A stretch of DNA of 64,000 nucleotides from Haloplasma contractile (GTDB lineage Bacteria; Bacillota_I; Bacilli_A; Haloplasmatales; Haloplasmataceae). Positions 18,216-28,238 of the stretch are shown here, piece by piece. Both the position numbers and the translations under genes were made by a program. Each line of letters starts with the position of its first letter. Positions within the stretch are counted from its first letter, which is position 1. Where the stretch lies: NCBI GenBank assembly GCA_016841945.1, contig JAENYC010000001.1, positions 62,001-126,000 on the forward strand, read 5' to 3'. The notes below the pieces were generated by a model. The model saw only the letters and a program-made list of their open reading frames with translations. It did not search any database and was not told the origin of the DNA.

Positions 18216-18837
18216 AATTACCAATTTCACAAAAAGATTTAAAAAACACATGGTATTATCTAATGTTAATTTAGAGTTAGAGCGTGAAAAAATATATGGT
18301 ATTGTTGGTATTAATGGTTCAGGAAAAACGGTATTACTAAAATCCATTGCTGGATTAACCTATCCTACGAGTGGCAAAATTGAAGTATTTGGAAAAGATT
18401 TACATGCGCTACGTTCTTTTCCAACTGATACCGGAATCATCATAGAAAAACCAGGTTTTATTCCATATTTAACCGCTTTTGAAAACTTAAAACTACTTTC
18501 ATTGATAAATAAAAAGATTACGGATAATGAAATATATAAGGCAATAAAATCAGTTGGACTAGACCCTAAAAGTAAACAAAAAGTGAAACATTTCTCATTA
18601 GGGATGAATCAAAGACTTGGTATTGCTCAAGCCATCATGGAAAAACCTAAATTACTTTTATTAGATGAACCATTTAATGCGATTGATACAAAAAGTATTG
18701 ATTATATGAGAAATCTAGTATTAAAACAGAAAGAATCTGGCGCAACCATTATCATGACAAGTCATAATAAGGAAGATTTAAATCTATTATGTGATGAATT
18801 ATTTGAAATATCTGAAACAAGATTATGTAGGGTTTAG
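18202..18837 (+). CDS. ABC transporter ATP-binding protein
   Basis: A 211-aa ATPase of the ABC-2/drug-immunity class. Walker A GINGSGKTVLL at residue ~33; signature FSLGMNQRLGIAQA at ~130; Walker B LLLLDEPFNAID at ~150; H-loop TSHNKED. ATG at 18202 has TGGAGG seven bases upstream; longer in-frame starts lie within the preceding gene. The signature is SLGM rather than LSGGQ, common in BcrA/LanF-type ATPases used for export and immunity. It sits in the middle of the six-gene operon. Confidence 0.92.
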   Translation: MKIIKITNFTKRFKKHMVLSNVNLELEREKIYGIVGINGSGKTVLLKSIAGLTYPTSGKIEVFGKDLHALRSFPTDTGIIIEKPGFIPYLTAFENLKLLSLINKKITDNEIYKAIKSVGLDPKSKQKVKHFSLGMNQRLGIAQAIMEKPKLLLLDEPFNAIDTKSIDYMRNLVLKQKESGATIIMTSHNKEDLNLLCDELFEISETRLCRV

Positions 18838-18838
18838 C

Positions 18839-19393
18839 ATGAAAAAGCTAATTCCCTTAATAACCCCTATCATCATTTACATCCTTTTACTTTATTATTC
18901 AATGAGTCAAAGTGAAAAACACTTTTTACAGACATTAAATGATGATTTTAATGTGTTTAACTTCTTTCTCATATTTGAATTGATCATATTCTTATATGTG
19001 TGGAATAAACTGAGAGATTATGATATGATTTTTTCTTATATAAGAAGAGACAATAGAATCAAGATGATGTTTAGTACATCGATGAAATTATTTTTTTTTA
19101 CAATAATATATCTAGATGGTCTTTACATTTTATTTTATCATCTTGATCGACTGATTTATCATGAAATCAATCATTATCTTGACTTATTAAATTATAAAAT
19201 CATTTTATATCTCATTTGTGGTTTTATTTTTGAAATATTTAGAAAAGCTTATCGTTACCTTATTATTTTACTAATTTACCTACTTTTATATCAAACCATG
19301 ATTCCAATGTTTTTTCTAATTGAACTATTAATCATTACCATCATTATCTATTATAATCGAATACTTGATTATGATTTTGATAAGGGATGGTGA
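18839..19393 (+). CDS. Membrane protein of ABC cassette
   Basis: A 184-aa protein with about five to six hydrophobic helices and a basic loop (YIRRDNRIKMMF). It starts one base after the stop of the ATPase gene, with GTAGGG upstream of ATG. It resembles a reduced ABC-2 permease or an accessory subunit. No family is recognised. Confidence 0.7.
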   Translation: MKKLIPLITPIIIYILLLYYSMSQSEKHFLQTLNDDFNVFNFFLIFELIIFLYVWNKLRDYDMIFSYIRRDNRIKMMFSTSMKLFFFTIIYLDGLYILFYHLDRLIYHEINHYLDLLNYKIILYLICGFIFEIFRKAYRYLIILLIYLLLYQTMIPMFFLIELLIITIIIYYNRILDYDFDKGW

Positions 19394-19397
19394 TAGA

Positions 19398-20141
19398 GTG
19401 AAATATATTAATCAATTTCTTATCGGGGTATTAATTATAATTACCATTCATTTTGTGTATTTTAGCTACTTTCACAATAAAATCAATAAAATCGAAACTT
19501 ATGAAAATTTTTATTCTGTGACTTATACAGATTTAAATCATCAAACTAATATAAAGGTGAATCTATCATTACTAGAGGATTATATAAATGATATTTACAT
19601 AAAACCTATTAAAAAAACACATATCTCTTCCTACAAATATCTAACCATTTGTAGGAGTGAGGATTGTGATAAAAAAGATATCCTATACTTCGACCATCAT
19701 ATTATGATTATGAACAAAAAGTATTATAAGATTTATAATGTTCATGAACTAGAAAAAGTACTAGAGTCGTACAATATAAACTATTGTTCACCTACATTTG
19801 ATGAATTTGAGTATGAAGAATTTGAACTCTACTACAATACAAATATTTTATCAATTAAGATCAAATATCTAGATACCATTTATACACTAGAAATTGAGGA
19901 TGCTTATGAATTAGTTTCATTATTAGGAAGGATTCCACATGATAGATTATTCAATGAAATAAATGAACTTTTAAATTATGAAATCACCATCACATTTATA
20001 AATAATCATAAAATCATCTACAATGATAAGGGAGAAATTTATATCCAAAGAGAAGGTGAAAATTGCTTTAAGTATTATATACGAAGTGAGACACAAAAAA
20101 ATAAAATAAAAAATTTAATTGAAGATCTTATATTATCTTGA
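19398..20141 (+). CDS. Anchored extracytoplasmic protein, last gene of ABC cassette
   Basis: A 247-aa protein with one N-terminal membrane segment (FLIGVLIIITIHFVYFSYF) and a ~215-residue outside domain that looks alpha/beta with many Tyr and acidic residues. One Cys pair (ICRSEDC) occurs near residue 90. I start at GTG 19398, with AGGGATGG upstream, 4 nt after the preceding stop. The operon ends at a strong bidirectional terminator. It parallels the first gene in topology, so the cassette is bracketed by two anchored proteins. No family recognised. Confidence 0.68.
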   Translation: MKYINQFLIGVLIIITIHFVYFSYFHNKINKIETYENFYSVTYTDLNHQTNIKVNLSLLEDYINDIYIKPIKKTHISSYKYLTICRSEDCDKKDILYFDHHIMIMNKKYYKIYNVHELEKVLESYNINYCSPTFDEFEYEEFELYYNTNILSIKIKYLDTIYTLEIEDAYELVSLLGRIPHDRLFNEINELLNYEITITFINNHKIIYNDKGEIYIQREGENCFKYYIRSETQKNKIKNLIEDLILS

Positions 20142-20152
20142 TTATAAAGCAT

Positions 20153-20187
20153 AAAAAAGTTACTTTAATGACTAAAGTAACTTTTTT
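20153..20187. terminator. Bidirectional terminator between ABC cassette and gltS-like gene
   Basis: AAAAAAGTTACTTTA-ATGAC-TAAAGTAACTTTTTT: a 15-bp perfect stem with A and T runs on both sides. It serves the plus-strand cassette ending at 20141 and the minus-strand gene ending at 20192. Confidence 0.93.
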
Positions 20188-20191
20188 TATC

Positions 20192-21619
20192 CTAAATCTT
20201 TAAATTCTTCCTTCTTTCATAATACCTTGCTCGCCATACTAATACAAATATGAGTAAGGCTAGATAACCAATGAGTCCACCTATTGTAAGATAGTTATAA
20301 TAGAATAAATCAGCATTTTTAAAGGCAATAATTGGAAAACCTAACAATACCATCATCGGAAAACCAATAGGGGCTGCAAATGCACTACCTAATACAACAA
20401 CATTATCAGCTGTATCTGTTTCTAATTCAGGGTCTATTCCTCGAAGTAAAGCTAAACCGGTTGCTGCAATACCTGTTAAAGTACCAAATAAAGCTACTAT
20501 ATAATGATTGGAATTTTCTCTAAAGACATAACGACCGAATAACGTGACATAAAGTAAAGTACCAATTGCACCTACAATGACAATAATTAATAATATTTCC
20601 CAATATTCTTTTATTGAACTAATTTTAATTGACATAACGGATGCGGTAATCATTACATTCAACGCAAATGATGAAATATTATGCATCAAGTAATTATTAA
20701 TGAGTGGTCCTGTACGATGTCCTCGTGTTTCAAGGTATCTAAAGAATCCTCTTAAACCTAAGGCAATGAATACACCAAATAGATAACTAAAACCTAAGAT
20801 TAAATCACCTAATGTATGACCAATATCACCAAGTGGTGTTAAAACGCGATAGAAGATACTTGAAATAACATAAGTTAATAAGAAAATAAGCGCTAGCCAT
20901 ACCACCTGTACAAGTAAACTATCAGAAAAATTCACTTCATTTAGGGTTTCAAAATCAACCCTTTTGCTTTTAATACTCTTTAAATCTCTTAAACGTACCA
21001 CTCTTAATTTATATTTTCTAATATAATAATTTAAAAGAATTACACCAATAATACCACCTACTATAAAACCAGAAGTGGCTAAGGTAATCCCAAGTTGTTG
21101 CGCATAGCCTACTGCTGCTGTTTCATCCCATGTACCACCTATTGAACTAGCCAGTCCCGGACCTTGTCCAAAAGCGAGTGGTAAAAGGAGTCCTAAACCT
21201 AAAAAGATACCCGGTTTAATCGTTTCAGCGAGGATTACTAAAACCGTAAATCCTAAGATTCCTTGGACGACATATCCTGATACAATAAAGATGCCACAAT
21301 CGATTGAATGTCTATTTTGTCTACTTTGTCTCTCAGTTAATGTTAAGGATACAAAACCTATTATCATAAAGAAAAACAAAATGGATTCATAAAAATTAAT
21401 ATCATATTGTAGACCTAAACGTATGTCTTGATTAAATAAATGAATGGATAATGAACCTAATAACTCAGGTCCAAATATTAATCCTAAAAAACCAGCTAAA
21501 AGAGAGGTTGGAATAACGATTGATTTAAAAATCCCTAGTTTCTCCTTTATTAATTTTGCGAAAAACATAAATACAAAAATATAAACAATCATTAATACCT
21601 GATGCCATTCAGCACGCAT
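20192..21619 (-). CDS. GltS-like sodium/glutamate symporter family protein
   Basis: A 475-aa membrane carrier with about 12 helices. The N-half contains FGQGPGLASSIGGTWDETAA and the C-half FGTLTGIAATGLALLRGIDPELET, both resembling the two inverted pore motifs of GltS-type Na+/glutamate symporters. The middle carries a basic loop (residues ~205-225). It starts one base after the plsC stop and its RBS (AGGGGG) lies within plsC, so it is co-translated with the minus-strand block. Substrate is inferred only at family level (glutamate or another dicarboxylate). Confidence 0.78.
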   Translation of the reverse strand: MRAEWHQVLMIVYIFVFMFFAKLIKEKLGIFKSIVIPTSLLAGFLGLIFGPELLGSLSIHLFNQDIRLGLQYDINFYESILFFFMIIGFVSLTLTERQSRQNRHSIDCGIFIVSGYVVQGILGFTVLVILAETIKPGIFLGLGLLLPLAFGQGPGLASSIGGTWDETAAVGYAQQLGITLATSGFIVGGIIGVILLNYYIRKYKLRVVRLRDLKSIKSKRVDFETLNEVNFSDSLLVQVVWLALIFLLTYVISSIFYRVLTPLGDIGHTLGDLILGFSYLFGVFIALGLRGFFRYLETRGHRTGPLINNYLMHNISSFALNVMITASVMSIKISSIKEYWEILLIIVIVGAIGTLLYVTLFGRYVFRENSNHYIVALFGTLTGIAATGLALLRGIDPELETDTADNVVVLGSAFAAPIGFPMMVLLGFPIIAFKNADLFYYNYLTIGGLIGYLALLIFVLVWRARYYERRKNLKI

Positions 21620-21620
21620 T

Positions 21621-22802
21621 TTATTGCCCCCTTAAAAAGTTTATAATTTTCTTTATATATACTACAGATGCGTTGTGATGTAAAAATGGTTCAATCACAA
21701 ACTCATATCTTATTTTATTATCATAAAATATAATGGTATTTTTAAATGTGATAGTAGCGGGAGTTATCTTTTTATAATCTATTTTCTTTTGTCCATCTTC
21801 ATAAGCGATAATCATTTGATTTGGATAAATAAATAGATCAACTAAATACTTTTCTCTTTCACCATCTTCTGAGATTTTTCTATGTTTAACATCATATAAT
21901 TCAATGGGTTTAATTGTGTTATCCTCTAAATACTTATATAAGTATTCTTCTTGAAAATGATACCAATCCACTAAATTATCATATGGAAAATCACCTTCAA
22001 TAAAACCATATTCATTTACGGTTCCCTTTGCCTGACATTCCTTACATTTAAACTCATCTCCTAGCGATGCGAAGGTATGGATGTGATGACAATTAGGGCA
22101 TACATAAATGATTCTTTCGATATATTCAGCATGGTCTTTGCCAGCTAACTTTACCATCTCTTTTCTTTGATAATCATAATCATTATGATGAAGATGTTCT
22201 TTCATCGCTACAAGAATTTCTTCATCCGTCATTTTTTTCACTTCTTCACCTGAAAGCATTTGATAGATGGTAACATCTACTCTACCTTTACGAATCGTTC
22301 TTCCCCAACGTGGACTAGACATGAAGGCACCAGCTAAGTTTAAATTATATACTTTTACACCTAATAATTTAATTAATTTCGCAGTAGAAGAAATTAGTTC
22401 ATCTGTTTCACCGTGCCAAGTTCGTCCTCCTTCAGGATATATTCCAACAGAATTTCCAGCTTTTACTTCTTTAATCATTCTTTTTATTGTACGTATGTCC
22501 CCATATTTTTTCGTAATAGGAATCACTCTTGCCCATTTCATAAAAAACGTCTTTATCTTATTATAATAATTCGAATCAGAAGCGACCCATTTAACAAGCG
22601 GTTTTAAGTAAACCAATGCAATGATAGGATCATAAGCCGTTAAATGATTGCCAATAATAATGAAGGGTCCTTCATCATCTTTTGCTTCATTTTTTACTAA
22701 ATTTAGATTTAATTGCGAGTGCATAAACCATTTAACTGGATATCTCAAGATTTGAAATACATAATAAGCTAAATCTTTCCCCTTTAATTTCGTTTTCTTC
22801 AT
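21621..22802 (-). CDS. PlsC-like acyltransferase with C-terminal zinc ribbon
   Basis: A 393-aa protein. The N-terminal ~215 residues are a 1-acylglycerol-3-phosphate acyltransferase domain: NHLTAYDPI (the H-x4-D catalytic motif) and GIYPEGGRTW (the EGxR-type substrate motif). The C-terminal part carries a zinc ribbon, CPNCHHIHTF then CKEC, and a further ~130-residue domain. Plain PlsC is ~200-240 aa, so this is an extended form. I use ATG at 22802 (GGAAGG eight bases upstream) rather than GTG 22811. Likely acylates a lipid precursor at the membrane; the ribbon role is unknown. Confidence 0.85.
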   Translation of the reverse strand: MKKTKLKGKDLAYYVFQILRYPVKWFMHSQLNLNLVKNEAKDDEGPFIIIGNHLTAYDPIIALVYLKPLVKWVASDSNYYNKIKTFFMKWARVIPITKKYGDIRTIKRMIKEVKAGNSVGIYPEGGRTWHGETDELISSTAKLIKLLGVKVYNLNLAGAFMSSPRWGRTIRKGRVDVTIYQMLSGEEVKKMTDEEILVAMKEHLHHNDYDYQRKEMVKLAGKDHAEYIERIIYVCPNCHHIHTFASLGDEFKCKECQAKGTVNEYGFIEGDFPYDNLVDWYHFQEEYLYKYLEDNTIKPIELYDVKHRKISEDGEREKYLVDLFIYPNQMIIAYEDGQKKIDYKKITPATITFKNTIIFYDNKIRYEFVIEPFLHHNASVVYIKKIINFLRGQ

Positions 22803-22838
22803 TGTTTTCACCTTCCTTCTTAGGTCTTAATGATGTAT

Positions 22839-23744
22839 TTAAATGTTAATCCAAGTTTTCACGTTTTTCACTATATCTTGTGTAAGTTCATCTCTTTCCA
22901 TTACATCAACTCTATACCAATGAATGTCTAATTTATTTCTAAAATAGGTTAATTGACGTTTGGCATAATGCCTTGTATTTTTCTTAATATTTTTAATCAC
23001 TTCATCAAGTGTTATTTTATTATCAAAATAATCATTAAATTCTTTATAACCTATCGCATTTACCCTATATCCTTTATCATATAGACTTTTGACTTCTTCT
23101 AATAGATTATTTTCTATCATTAAATCCACTCGTTTATTAATTCTTTCATATAATCGTTTTCTATCCATATCTAAACCTACAATATAAGCATCATATAATG
23201 GTTTATCTTTTTGTTTATTGATTAATTCACTCTTCGTTTTTTTATTTTTTTCATATATTTCTAAAGCACGTAAGACCCTTCTTCTATTGTTAATGTGAAT
23301 TTTTTTTGCTTCTTTGTCATCAATTTGAAAAAGTATTTGATGTAATACCTCATTTGAAGTATTTTCATACTTTTTCATAAAATCTTCACTTCTTTCTTCT
23401 TTCTCAAAACGAAAATCATATATAACTGCTTGAATATATAATCCTGTACCACCACAAATAATCGGTAGTTTTCCCCGTTTGGTTATCTCATCAATTTTAT
23501 TCCTCACAAGCATTTGAAATTCAGCGACAGAAAAAGGCTCATCAGGATTTTTAAAACTTAATAAATGATGCTTAACTCCTTTCATCTCATCTTCTGTCAC
23601 TTTAGCACTTCCAATATTCAGTGCCTTATAAATTTGTACAGAATCGCCATTAATCACTTCACCATTAAATTTTTTAGCTAGTTCAATACTTAAAGACGTC
23701 TTTCCTACTGCCGTGGGTCCAACAATAACCAACACTTTTTTCAT
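22839..23744 (-). CDS. miaA: tRNA dimethylallyltransferase
   Basis: A 301-aa enzyme that transfers a dimethylallyl group to A37 of tRNAs reading UNN codons. P-loop GPTAVGKTSLS at residue ~9; NGDSVQIYK with the catalytic Asp; CGGTGLYIQAVI near residue ~100; and TRHYAKRQLTYFRN at the C-terminus. It starts 12 nt after mutL ends. MiaB, which methylthiolates the same base, is encoded at the head of this block, as in Bacillus. Confidence 0.97.
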   Translation of the reverse strand: MKKVLVIVGPTAVGKTSLSIELAKKFNGEVINGDSVQIYKALNIGSAKVTEDEMKGVKHHLLSFKNPDEPFSVAEFQMLVRNKIDEITKRGKLPIICGGTGLYIQAVIYDFRFEKEERSEDFMKKYENTSNEVLHQILFQIDDKEAKKIHINNRRRVLRALEIYEKNKKTKSELINKQKDKPLYDAYIVGLDMDRKRLYERINKRVDLMIENNLLEEVKSLYDKGYRVNAIGYKEFNDYFDNKITLDEVIKNIKKNTRHYAKRQLTYFRNKLDIHWYRVDVMERDELTQDIVKNVKTWINI

Positions 23745-23755
23745 AACATCACCTT

Positions 23756-25516
23756 TTACATGGTTCGTTTAAATAAACGTTCAATTTCATTAAAACATAG
23801 TTGTACAACAACCGGTCTTCCATGAGGACAAGTATAAGGGTTTCTACATTTTTCTAAATCAACTAACAATTGATGCATCTCATTTTCATTAATATAATGA
23901 TTGGCCTTAATCGAACGTTTACAACTTAAAGTCATGGCCAATTCTTTAAATAATACTTCATTAGATACTTTTCTATGATTCATGACAAGATGAAAAACGG
24001 TATCTAGAATTTCTTTATCCTGACCAAGATTAAAAAAATTAGGAATTTTATGGACGATATAACTAGATAGTCCAAATTTTTCAATCTCAATATGCATTTC
24101 CTTAAATATATCAATATTTTCTTCAATAATTAATGCTTCATTTACAGAAAATTCAAATGTCAAAGGAACCAATAAATCATAATATTCATGGATTTCTTTT
24201 GAAAAGTGCTTTAAGAAATACTCATAATTAATTCGCTCTTGTGCTGCATGTTGATCTATCATATATAATCCTTCTTCATTTTGCGCTAGTAAATAAGTTC
24301 CTTTTAACTGACCAATATAATATAGTTTAGGTAGTTTCCTTTTTTCTTCTTCAAGTTTTATTTTTTGTACATGTTCTTCCTTATTTTTAGGTTGTTTTAT
24401 TTCATCAGTTTTATGTTGTTTATTTTCAAATAATTGATTAGCTTCTTCTACATGATTAAAGTCAAATGATGTTTGTGTTTCTTTAACACTATTTTTTTGT
24501 TCCTTATCATAAGTTACTTTTGGTATATACATTAATTCCCTTAATTTCTTTTGTATTAAATCAGTAATAACTGTTTTAATATGTTCCTGATTAGATAAAC
24601 GTACTTCTAGTTTTGATGGATGAACATTACAATCAACCAATAAAGGATCCACTATGATATCTAAGACGACAATTGGATAACGTTTTATTGGTAGATAAGA
24701 TTCATAACCATCTAAAATTGCTTTAATGAGTTGATTATTCTTAATCATGCGTTTATTCACAATAATAGTTATATAATTTCTTGTCGTTCTGTTGACATCT
24801 GGTTCTGAAAAATATATTTTTAAATCAAGTTGAGGGTCTTTATACTCTGCTTCTTTGATTTTTTTCGCAATTTCAATCCCATAAATAGAAGACAATACCC
24901 GAATAATACTATTCTTCCCATATGTTTCTAATAACACACGTCCGTTATTCATTAACTTAAAGGCAATATGTGGATTAGAAATTGCAATCTTATTAATAAA
25001 ATCTATCGTATGACTCAGTTCTGTGTTTTCACTTTTTAAGTATTTTAATCGTGCAGGCGTATTAAAAAACAAATGGTTAACAGTCATCTCAGTCCCTTTA
25101 CGATAAGCAGCTAATCCTTGCTCGATTAACTTTCCAGCACGATAATGAACTTTCGTTCCGCTATCTTCTCCATTCGATGTCAAAAGCAAACAATCACTAA
25201 CAGATGCGATAGATGGGAGTGCTTCTCCACGAAAGCCTAGAGTCATGATACGAAATAAATCTTGTTCTTTCACTAATTTAGAGGTAGCATGACGACTAAA
25301 TGCCAATAAAGCATCTTCTTTGTCCATCCCATCCCCATTATCCACTACTTTAATAGACTTAATACCAGATTCTTCTAATATAATATCAATTTTCGTTGAG
25401 TTTGCATCGATAGAATTTTCTACTAATTCCTTTACAACAGAAGAAGGTCTTTCAACCACTTCACCTGCGGCAATTTTATTCGCCAGTTTATCATCCATCA
25501 CATGAATTTTACCCAA
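23756..25516 (-). CDS. mutL: DNA mismatch repair endonuclease MutL
   Basis: A 586-aa mismatch repair protein. The N-terminal GHKL ATPase shows IAAGEVVERPSSVVKELVEN, VVDNGDGMD and TLGFRGEALPSI. The C-terminal domain has the endonuclease motif DQHAAQERINYE plus LACKRS and CPHGRP, so this MutL nicks DNA itself, as expected in a species without MutH. A charged linker separates the halves (~340-400). The start is TTG at 25516 (AGGTGA upstream), aligned with the usual MutL N-terminus. It follows mutS by 10 nt. Confidence 0.97.
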   Translation of the reverse strand: MGKIHVMDDKLANKIAAGEVVERPSSVVKELVENSIDANSTKIDIILEESGIKSIKVVDNGDGMDKEDALLAFSRHATSKLVKEQDLFRIMTLGFRGEALPSIASVSDCLLLTSNGEDSGTKVHYRAGKLIEQGLAAYRKGTEMTVNHLFFNTPARLKYLKSENTELSHTIDFINKIAISNPHIAFKLMNNGRVLLETYGKNSIIRVLSSIYGIEIAKKIKEAEYKDPQLDLKIYFSEPDVNRTTRNYITIIVNKRMIKNNQLIKAILDGYESYLPIKRYPIVVLDIIVDPLLVDCNVHPSKLEVRLSNQEHIKTVITDLIQKKLRELMYIPKVTYDKEQKNSVKETQTSFDFNHVEEANQLFENKQHKTDEIKQPKNKEEHVQKIKLEEEKRKLPKLYYIGQLKGTYLLAQNEEGLYMIDQHAAQERINYEYFLKHFSKEIHEYYDLLVPLTFEFSVNEALIIEENIDIFKEMHIEIEKFGLSSYIVHKIPNFFNLGQDKEILDTVFHLVMNHRKVSNEVLFKELAMTLSCKRSIKANHYINENEMHQLLVDLEKCRNPYTCPHGRPVVVQLCFNEIERLFKRTM

Positions 25517-25526
25517 AATTAATCAC

Positions 25527-28109
25527 CTACTTCTTTTTTAACTTAGCTTGTAGTTTATATAATAAATTAAGTGCATCGATTGGGGTTAAATCGTAGATAC
25601 TTGTTTCTTTTATAATATTCAAAATTTCTATTTCTTCACTCGTCACTTTTTCATTATCACTGACATTAAAATCAAAATCGAACAAATTATATTCGGCATC
25701 CATTACCACATCTTTTTTATTTTCTTCTAGTTTGTATAGTATTTTTTCTGCGCGTTTGATTAAACCAATTGGTAAATCAGCTAATTTTGCAACTTGTATT
25801 CCGTAACTTTTATCACTAGGACCATATTCGACTTTATGTAAAAAAGTCAATTCACTATTTGTTTCTTCAGCTCGTACATGCACATTTTTTAAATCCGATA
25901 AATTATTTTCAAGGGCTGTTAATTCATGATAATGGGTTGAAAACATTGTTTTAGCTTTTATTTTTTCATGAATATATTCAATAATACCTTGAGCAAGTGC
26001 CATACCATCAAATGTTGCCGTTCCACGTCCTATTTCATCAAATAAAATCAAACTGTCTTGTGTTGCATTTTGAAGGGCATTATTTGCTTCAATCATTTCA
26101 ATCATAAAGGTTGATTGCCCACTGATTAAATCATCAGTAGCGCCAATTCTCGTAAAAATTTTATCGAAAATTTTCATTTTACAAGCATCACACGGTACAA
26201 AACATCCTGCTTGGGCCAAAATAGTAATCAATGCCATTTGACGCATGTAGGTTGATTTACCTGACATGTTAGGACCTGTTACAAGCAAAATATTGGTGTT
26301 ATCATCCATCGTTATATCATTTTCTACATAAGTACTATCGGTTAATAATTTTTCTACAACTGGATGTCTTCCCTTTTTTATATCAATGATATGATCATTT
26401 ACTAATTCAGGTTTCACAAAATGATTTTCTAAACTAACTGCCGCAAAAGATAATAAGGCATCTATTTCAGCAACTGCTTTAGCAAGTCGTTGAAGTGAGA
26501 ATATATGTGATTTAATCTGATTTCTAATATCTATAAATAATTCATATTCTAGTTTTATAGACTGATCTTCTGCATTTAGAATCGTACTTTCTAGTTCTTT
26601 CAGTTCTGTTGTTATAAAACGTTCAGAATTAGCCAGTGTTTGTTTTCTTTCATATTCAATATCTTTTGGTAAGTATTGAAGATTAGTTTTCGTAATCTCA
26701 ATATAATATCCAAAAACTTTATTGTAACCGACTTTTAATGATTTAATACCCGTTCTTTCTTTTTCTCTTTTAACCAGTTCAGCAATATATGTCTTACCAT
26801 TTTTAGACGCATCACGATAACTATCTAGTACCTCATTGAATTGATCTTTAATCACACCTCCATCTTTTATCGTATATGGTGCATCTTCATGGATACTATT
26901 TTCTAATAAATCATGTAAATCATCAAAGGTGTCGAACTGTTCATTGATATTAACATGATATTGTTCATTTAATACGCTAATTTTTTCTTTTATCAAAGGT
27001 ATTTCTTTTAGAGATCGCTTCAATTGAAGTAAATCCCTGGCATTGGCATTATCATAAGCGATACGACCAACTAGTCGTTCTAAATCATAAACATTTTTAA
27101 GCGATGTTTTTAACTCTTCACTAATTATATATTCTTTTTGAAAACTAGAAACAATTTCATATCGATGATTGATATCCGTGATATTGACAAGTGGCTTGTC
27201 CAACCACTGCTTAATCATTCGAGAACCCATCGCCGTTTCTGCTTTATCAACAAGCCATAATAAAGAACCCTTCTTATTTCCACTTCTCATGGTTTCAAAT
27301 ATTTCCAAGTTCCTTTTTGAATAAACATCCATCATTAAGTATTGTTGACTATTTAATACCCTTGCAACTTGAAGATGGGACAAATGCCTCTTCTGTGTAT
27401 TGACTAAGTAATGAATTAACCGATTAATGGTCATTTTTAATCTAGAATCGGTAATTTGTTCATGGGTATAAAGATAATCAGGATGTCCATCTACTTCATC
27501 TTCAAATGATAACATGATGTGATAATTTTTAACATAGGTTTCAATGGTTCCAAGTTTAAAATCATGTGAAACAATAACTTCTTTTGTTTCTATTGAAAGC
27601 AGTTCATTAATTAATAACTTATCATCTTTATCTAAAACAACACAGTATAATTCACCTGTAGATAAATCAGCATAAGATATAAGATAGTTCGTTTCAAAAT
27701 CACTGACACTTGCAATATAGTTATTGGTTTTCTCATCTAAATATTGATCATCCATTACAGTCCCAGGTGTGATTAACCTTACGACATCACGCTTCACTAT
27801 ACCTTTTGCTTGTTTTGGGTCTTCTACTTGCTCAACGATTGCGACTTTAAAACCATTATCAATTAACTTCTGTATGTAATTATTGGCCGCATGATAAGGT
27901 ACCCCACACATAGGAACCCGTTCTTTAACACCAGCGTCACGACCTGTTAAAGCAATTTCTAAAACACGTGAAGCGACCTTTGCGTCCTCAAAAAACAACT
28001 CATAAAAATCACCTAGTCGAAAAAAGACAAGTGAATCATGATAACGTTCTTTTAATGTTAAATATTGTTGCATCATAGGCGTATAAGCTGTTTTATCTAT
28101 TGTTGTCAT
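25527..28109 (-). CDS. mutS: DNA mismatch repair protein MutS
   Basis: An 860-aa mismatch sensor. FFRLGDFYELF near the N-terminus is the Phe-x-Glu mismatch-binding motif. The ATPase domain has TGPNMSGKSTYMRQ (Walker A), DEIGRGTATFDGMALA (Walker B and signature) and STHYHEL. Length is typical (~850-870). It is followed by mutL in the same operon. A terminator after cotE lies upstream, so mutS probably has its own promoter near 28110-28190. Confidence 0.98.
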   Translation of the reverse strand: MTTIDKTAYTPMMQQYLTLKERYHDSLVFFRLGDFYELFFEDAKVASRVLEIALTGRDAGVKERVPMCGVPYHAANNYIQKLIDNGFKVAIVEQVEDPKQAKGIVKRDVVRLITPGTVMDDQYLDEKTNNYIASVSDFETNYLISYADLSTGELYCVVLDKDDKLLINELLSIETKEVIVSHDFKLGTIETYVKNYHIMLSFEDEVDGHPDYLYTHEQITDSRLKMTINRLIHYLVNTQKRHLSHLQVARVLNSQQYLMMDVYSKRNLEIFETMRSGNKKGSLLWLVDKAETAMGSRMIKQWLDKPLVNITDINHRYEIVSSFQKEYIISEELKTSLKNVYDLERLVGRIAYDNANARDLLQLKRSLKEIPLIKEKISVLNEQYHVNINEQFDTFDDLHDLLENSIHEDAPYTIKDGGVIKDQFNEVLDSYRDASKNGKTYIAELVKREKERTGIKSLKVGYNKVFGYYIEITKTNLQYLPKDIEYERKQTLANSERFITTELKELESTILNAEDQSIKLEYELFIDIRNQIKSHIFSLQRLAKAVAEIDALLSFAAVSLENHFVKPELVNDHIIDIKKGRHPVVEKLLTDSTYVENDITMDDNTNILLVTGPNMSGKSTYMRQMALITILAQAGCFVPCDACKMKIFDKIFTRIGATDDLISGQSTFMIEMIEANNALQNATQDSLILFDEIGRGTATFDGMALAQGIIEYIHEKIKAKTMFSTHYHELTALENNLSDLKNVHVRAEETNSELTFLHKVEYGPSDKSYGIQVAKLADLPIGLIKRAEKILYKLEENKKDVVMDAEYNLFDFDFNVSDNEKVTSEEIEILNIIKETSIYDLTPIDALNLLYKLQAKLKKK

Positions 28110-28192
28110 ATTTTCACCCTTTTTAAAATATCTTTTTTTAATTTTAACATAATTTGGCTATATTTAATAGTAAATTTATTAAAACAAAACCT

Positions 28193-28233
28193 AAAAAAAA
28201 AGACCCTTGACATTTATTTTCGTCAAGAGTCTT
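28193..28233 (-). terminator. Intrinsic terminator of cotE
   Basis: AAGACTCTTGAC and GTCAAGGGTCTT (28200-28211, 28222-28233) pair with one G-U, followed on the minus strand by seven or more T. It separates the sporulation gene cotE from mutS. Confidence 0.9.
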
Positions 28234-28238
28234 AAGGA

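Noticed and set aside
22267-22607. Open frames on the plus strand across plsC
   Set aside because: They are antisense shadows of the acyltransferase coding region, with no RBS.
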